Assembly: GCA_009885425.1 (NCBI GenBank)
Contig: VFKS01000040.1
Span: forward strand, 1-9,066
Reading direction: 5' to 3'
Source of the DNA: Novosphingobium sp.
Lineage (GTDB): Bacteria > Pseudomonadota > Alphaproteobacteria > Sphingomonadales > Sphingomonadaceae
Length of the DNA: 9,066 bases
The translations under genes and the position numbers were made by a program. Numbering within the stretch: position 1 is the stretch's first letter; the number at the start of each line of letters is the position of its first letter. Below are positions 6,301-9,066 of the stretch, one piece after another. The notes beneath the pieces are model-generated. The model was not told the DNA's origin, made no database searches, and worked only from the letters and a program-made list of their open reading frames with translations.

Positions 6301-7455
6301 TTAGACAAGCTCCAGCAATTGGCGGGCACGGCCCCGCGCCTCGGCATCAATGGCGATAACGTCATCCAGCGCAACCGGGGCAGCAGGAGCATAGCGCCCC
6401 AATAGTTCTTCGACCATTACCGAAATGCGGGTGAATGGCAGGTGTCCCGCAAGGAACGCTGCGACCGCAATTTCGTTCCCGGCATTAAGCACCGCCGGAG
6501 CCGCCCCGCCCGCCTCGGCCGCCAGTCGGCACAGACGGGTCGCGGGGAAGCGGTCCTCATCCGGCGCGCGGAACGTGAGCTCGCCCAGCGCGGCCAGATC
6601 GAGCGGCGCGCAGGGCGTATCCATCCGGCTCGGCCAGGCGAGGCACGAGGCAATCGGCACCCGCATATCCGAGGGGCCGAGCTGCGCCAGCGTCGATCCA
6701 TCGCGGTATTCGACCATCGAATGGATCACTGATTGCGGATGCACCACGATCCGCAGCTTATCGAGGCCCACTGGGAACAGGTGATGCGCCTCGATCAGTT
6801 CGAGGCCCTTGTTGAACATCGTCGCGCTATCGACGCTGATCTTGGCGCCCATATCCCAGTTGGGATGCTTGACCGCCTGCGCCGGGGTGGCGGCAGCGAG
6901 TTGTTCCAGCGTCCAGTCACGGAACGGCCCGCCGCTGGCGGTCAGCGTGATCGAGCGGACGTGATCATAGGAATTGCCTGCGAGGCACTGGAAGATGGCG
7001 TTGTGCTCGCTGTCCACCGGCAGCAGCGTGGTGCCGTATTTGGATACGGCAGCAGTCATGACTTCGCCCGCAGAGACCAGCGCTTCCTTGTTGGCGAGAG
7101 CGATGGTCTTTCCTTGCTCGATCGCCGCCATAGTGGGCGCAAGACCCGCGCAGCCGACGATTGCGGCGATGGTGATATCGGCGGGGCGCGAGGCGGCCTC
7201 GTTGAGAGCGCCTGCCCCGCCCGCTGCCAAGGTTTGCGACCCAGAAAGATGGCTACGGAGCGCAGGCAGGCAACTCTCATCTGCAACAACCGCCACCTCG
7301 GCGTTAAGTTCCTTGGCGAGCTCGGCGAGTTCCGCCGCTTGACAGTTTGCAGTGAGCGCCATGACCCGCCACTTGTCCCGCTCGCGCCGGATCAGATCGA
7401 TGGTGGAAGCGCCGACTGAGCCGGTTGCGCCGAGGATGGTGATGGTGCGAGTCAT
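6301..7455 (-). CDS. dxr: 1-deoxy-D-xylulose 5-phosphate reductoisomerase
   Basis: Dxr converts 1-deoxy-D-xylulose 5-phosphate to 2-C-methyl-D-erythritol 4-phosphate with NADPH, the committed step of the MEP isoprenoid pathway in the cytoplasm. The 384-residue product shows the NADPH-binding GATGSVG (9-15), LANKEALVSAGE (120-131), the metal-binding PVDSEHNAIFQ (Asp148, Glu150), KHPNWDMG with His197, and MFNKGLELIEAHHLF with Glu219, the third metal ligand. Length matches the family. The frame is open 16 codons upstream, but the ATG at 7453-7455 gives the standard MTRTITILG start and overlaps the cdsA stop as ATGA. No clear Shine-Dalgarno is visible, so translation is probably coupled to cdsA. 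Its product ultimately feeds UppS, encoded two genes upstream. Confidence 0.98.
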   Translation of the reverse strand: MTRTITILGATGSVGASTIDLIRRERDKWRVMALTANCQAAELAELAKELNAEVAVVADESCLPALRSHLSGSQTLAAGGAGALNEAASRPADITIAAIVGCAGLAPTMAAIEQGKTIALANKEALVSAGEVMTAAVSKYGTTLLPVDSEHNAIFQCLAGNSYDHVRSITLTASGGPFRDWTLEQLAAATPAQAVKHPNWDMGAKISVDSATMFNKGLELIEAHHLFPVGLDKLRIVVHPQSVIHSMVEYRDGSTLAQLGPSDMRVPIASCLAWPSRMDTPCAPLDLAALGELTFRAPDEDRFPATRLCRLAAEAGGAAPAVLNAGNEIAVAAFLAGHLPFTRISVMVEELLGRYAPAAPVALDDVIAIDAEARGRARQLLELV

Positions 7456-8240
7456 GGCACGAACAATCGGGCCACAAATGGGACGATGCTCCCGACAAAA
7501 CAAACGGCGATCAATCCGTCTGCTCGATCAAGTAGGCCACCATGCCCGGGGATCAGATTGCCGGAGTCCTTCACGCCAGCTTTTCGTTTCATCCAGCTTT
7601 CGAAGAAATCGCCGGTTTGAGCAATAACAGCGATGATGCTTCCAGCTATCAAAAATTGCCAAGCTACCGACCAATCGGGAATCCAAAGATGGCAGCGATC
7701 GTCGATGCTAAAAACGCCCGCAGGCAGCGGTGGATCGTCGGAGTCGAGGTAATAGTTATAGACCTCGCAAAGTCCGGCCGGCCAGGCCCATGAAATCGCA
7801 AACAGCAGCAGGCTTCCACCAACTGCCCCACCGAGAAGTCCTGCCCAAGTCTTAGATGGGCTGATCGACGGGGCAATTTTTGGGCCACCGATTGCTCTGC
7901 CCGCAAAATAGGCGCCAATGTCGACTCCAATCACCGCTAACAGGACTTGCCCGACGTTGAAGATGCCGTCGTACGGTGCCCGCAATGACATCAGTGTCGC
8001 CGCAGCAAGCCCAATGTAGATCAATCCCGCGACACCCCACGCCCCACGCGCTGCAGTTTTGTGTGTCATGGCAGACGTTAACCGAAACCATTCCCACAGA
8101 ACGCCCAGGCCGACCGCCGCGACGAAGATCGTCCAAAACCAGCCCCCCAGCCACAGCGCCGTCCCCGCCACCGCAACCATGACGATAGCCGAGAGAACCC
8201 GCACGCCGAGGTCGGATTTTTTGGGTGGGTTGGTGGTCAC
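7452..8240 (-). CDS. cdsA: Phosphatidate cytidylyltransferase (CDP-diacylglycerol synthase)
   Basis: CdsA makes CDP-diacylglycerol from CTP and phosphatidic acid at the inner membrane, the branch point to all major phospholipids. The 262-residue protein has several hydrophobic segments. SPSKTWAG is at 127-134, and the C-terminal family signature runs from Asp211 to Asp241, including GDFFESWMKRKAGVKD and PGHGGLLDRAD with the conserved acidic and Lys/Arg residues. The start is GTG at 8238-8240, with GGGGAGGA 6 nt upstream inside a palindromic element. A polar loop at about 157-190 with two Cys (158, 183) separates two membrane segments. Base composition is lower in G+C than in the neighbours in places (28 of 60 bases at 7621-7680). 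The stop overlaps the dxr start. Confidence 0.97.
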   Translation of the reverse strand: MTTNPPKKSDLGVRVLSAIVMVAVAGTALWLGGWFWTIFVAAVGLGVLWEWFRLTSAMTHKTAARGAWGVAGLIYIGLAAATLMSLRAPYDGIFNVGQVLLAVIGVDIGAYFAGRAIGGPKIAPSISPSKTWAGLLGGAVGGSLLLFAISWAWPAGLCEVYNYYLDSDDPPLPAGVFSIDDRCHLWIPDWSVAWQFLIAGSIIAVIAQTGDFFESWMKRKAGVKDSGNLIPGHGGLLDRADGLIAVCFVGSIVPFVARLFVP

Positions 8241-8245
8241 AGATG

Positions 8246-8382
8246 ATCCTCCCCGAAACGGGGCGGTGGCGCATGGGGCGAGGCGTGACGGAGGGGTCGG
8301 GAGCTATCCGGGTAGCGCAGTGCTTGCGGCGAGGTCGCGACCCCTCCGCCCCTGCGGGGCACCTCCCCGTTCCGGGGAGGAT
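8246..8382. repeat. Nested palindromic intergenic element between uppS and cdsA
   Basis: The outer ends ATCCTCCCCG (8246-8255) and CGGGGAGGAT (8373-8382) are perfect inverted repeats. Inner arms CGGAGGGGTCG (8289-8299) and CGACCCCTCCG (8338-8348) are also perfect. The stretches between outer and inner arms are partly complementary. Each end can also fold alone: CCTCCCCG/CGGGGAGG with a 3-nt loop at 8362-8380, and a matching stem with one mismatch at 8248-8266. The centre holds GGTCGCGACC (8333-8342) and GCTA/TAGC (8303-8316). It fills nearly the whole gap, starting 2 nt after the uppS stop. It resembles dispersed palindromic repeats common in alphaproteobacterial genomes; the family assignment is from memory and needs a genome comparison. 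Confidence 0.8.
8247..8254 (-). promoter_or_regulatory. Ribosome binding site of cdsA inside a hairpin
   Basis: Read on the minus strand this is GGGGAGGA, ending 6 nt before the GTG start of cdsA. Most of it lies in the stem of the terminal hairpin of the palindromic element (8248-8266) and can also pair with the far end (8373-8382). Either fold would hide the site, so ribosome access may be limited or regulated. The sequence match and spacing are seen directly; the control is inferred. Confidence 0.65.
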
Positions 8383-8384
8383 TT

Positions 8385-9066
8385 TCAACGCCCACCATAA
8401 CGCCGCTCCCGTCCAGCAAATTCCGTTAGCGCCGCGCGCAAATGCTCGGGCGTAAAGTCCGGCCACAGCACATCGGTGAAGACCATTTCGGCATAGGCCG
8501 CCTGCCACAGCAGGAAGTTCGACAACCGCACTTCGCCCGATGTGCGGATCAGCAGGTCGAGTGGCGGCAGGCCGGCGGTATCCAGCTCAGCCTCGATGCT
8601 ATCCGGCGTAATCGCGCCTTTCGCAGCGGCCTTGGCAGCGGCGCGGGCGATTTCATCCTGCGCGCCATAATTGAGCGCGACCACCAGCGTGGTGCCATCA
8701 TTCCCGGCCGTGCGGACCAGTGCATCATCAAGCAGTTCGACGATATCACGCGCCAAAATCGAGTAGTCGCCGATGATTTTCAGCCGCACGTTGTTGGCGA
8801 CGAATTCTTCCAGATCGGCCTGAATATAGCGTTTCAGCAGCCCCATCAGGACCGAAACTTCTTCCTCGCTGCGGCGCCAGTTTTCGGTGCTGAAAGCATA
8901 GAGCGTCAGCGCCTCCAGCCCCATTTCACGCGCCGCACGGACCAGTTCGCGGACCGTCTCAACCCCGCGCTGGTGGCCCATCGCGCGCGGCAGGTGGCGC
9001 TTTTTGGCCCAGCGCCCGTTGCCATCCATAATGATGGCGACATGGCGCGCGCCGACGGGGGCGCGC
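8385..9066 (-). CDS. uppS: Isoprenyl transferase, undecaprenyl diphosphate synthase (5' end outside window)
   Basis: UppS condenses farnesyl diphosphate with isopentenyl diphosphate units in cis to make the C55 lipid carrier for peptidoglycan and surface polysaccharides. The visible 226 residues include [13 protein letters not shown] near the start; the Asp at visible position 14 is the catalytic residue. YAFSTENW follows, then the C-terminal block [16 protein letters not shown] with two Arg that bind diphosphate (visible 174 and 180), and a Glu (193) before FTDVLWPDF that corresponds to the Mg-binding residue of E. coli UppS. An ATG at 9027-9029 is internal: the frame continues to the window edge with conserved ARHVAII sequence, so only the first few codons are missing. 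It is the most upstream visible gene of the operon. Confidence 0.97.
   Translation of the reverse strand, partial: RAPVGARHVAIIMDGNGRWAKKRHLPRAMGHQRGVETVRELVRAAREMGLEALTLYAFSTENWRRSEEEVSVLMGLLKRYIQADLEEFVANNVRLKIIGDYSILARDIVELLDDALVRTAGNDGTTLVVALNYGAQDEIARAAAKAAAKGAITPDSIEAELDTAGLPPLDLLIRTSGEVRLSNFLLWQAAYAEMVFTDVLWPDFTPEHLRAALTEFAGRERRYGGR

Noticed and set aside
6300..6392. Upstream extension of rseP by 31 codons
   Set aside because: It overlaps the dxr C-terminus in another frame, is Arg/Pro-rich and precedes the conserved N-terminal membrane helix without family similarity.
6733..7419. Plus-strand open frame of 228 codons opposite dxr
   Set aside because: It is antisense to dxr, whose motifs are all intact, and shows no recognisable domain.
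7852..8508. Minus-strand open frame of 218 codons overlapping cdsA and uppS
   Set aside because: It runs through the palindromic intergenic element in another frame of two real genes and has composition typical of a frame shadow.
9027..9029. ATG as the start of uppS
   Set aside because: It is the Met of the conserved [10 protein letters not shown] motif; the frame continues upstream with conserved residues to the window edge.
1..9066. A hidden defence, mobile or otherwise novel gene system
   Set aside because: Every long coding stretch belongs to a known housekeeping or regulatory family, and no integrase, transposase, toxin pair, CRISPR repeat or tRNA was seen.

Overview
This window looks like a housekeeping stretch of a chromosome from an alphaproteobacterium, most likely a member of the Sphingomonadales. 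That is inferred from protein style, high G+C, the cysteine-free bL31, and the gene order uppS-cdsA-dxr-rseP-bamA-ompH-fabZ-rpmE. No database search was possible, so the genus is not assigned.

Left edge, plus strand: the last 43 codons of a 2-oxoglutarate/Fe(II) oxygenase of the prolyl 4-hydroxylase type (1-132), then a small stand-alone PilZ-domain protein (203-532). A perfect 13-bp bidirectional terminator hairpin (559-587) separates these from everything to the right, which is on the minus strand.

Right of the terminator, read right to left on the minus strand: uppS (cut by the window end), cdsA, dxr, rseP, bamA, ompH, fabZ and rpmE. The genes cooperate in building the envelope. UppS makes the undecaprenyl carrier, and Dxr feeds isoprenoid precursors into it. 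CdsA makes CDP-diacylglycerol for phospholipids. RseP is the site-2 protease of envelope stress signalling. BamA inserts outer-membrane proteins delivered by OmpH/Skp. FabZ supplies fatty acids. Junctions are tight (an ATGA overlap at cdsA/dxr, a 1-nt gap at dxr/rseP, a TGATG overlap at bamA/ompH, 21 nt at ompH/fabZ), so most of the block is probably one operon. In many Gram-negatives lpxD and lpxA flank fabZ in this cluster. Neither is in this window, which fits the sphingolipid-based outer membrane of sphingomonads.

The least ordinary material is intergenic. Between fabZ and rpmE (838-1056) lie stacked palindromes, including a perfect 35-bp inverted repeat. Between uppS and cdsA lies a roughly 137-bp nested palindromic element whose end carries the ribosome binding site of cdsA. 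I see no mobile-element genes, CRISPR array, RNA gene or unrecognised protein system here.
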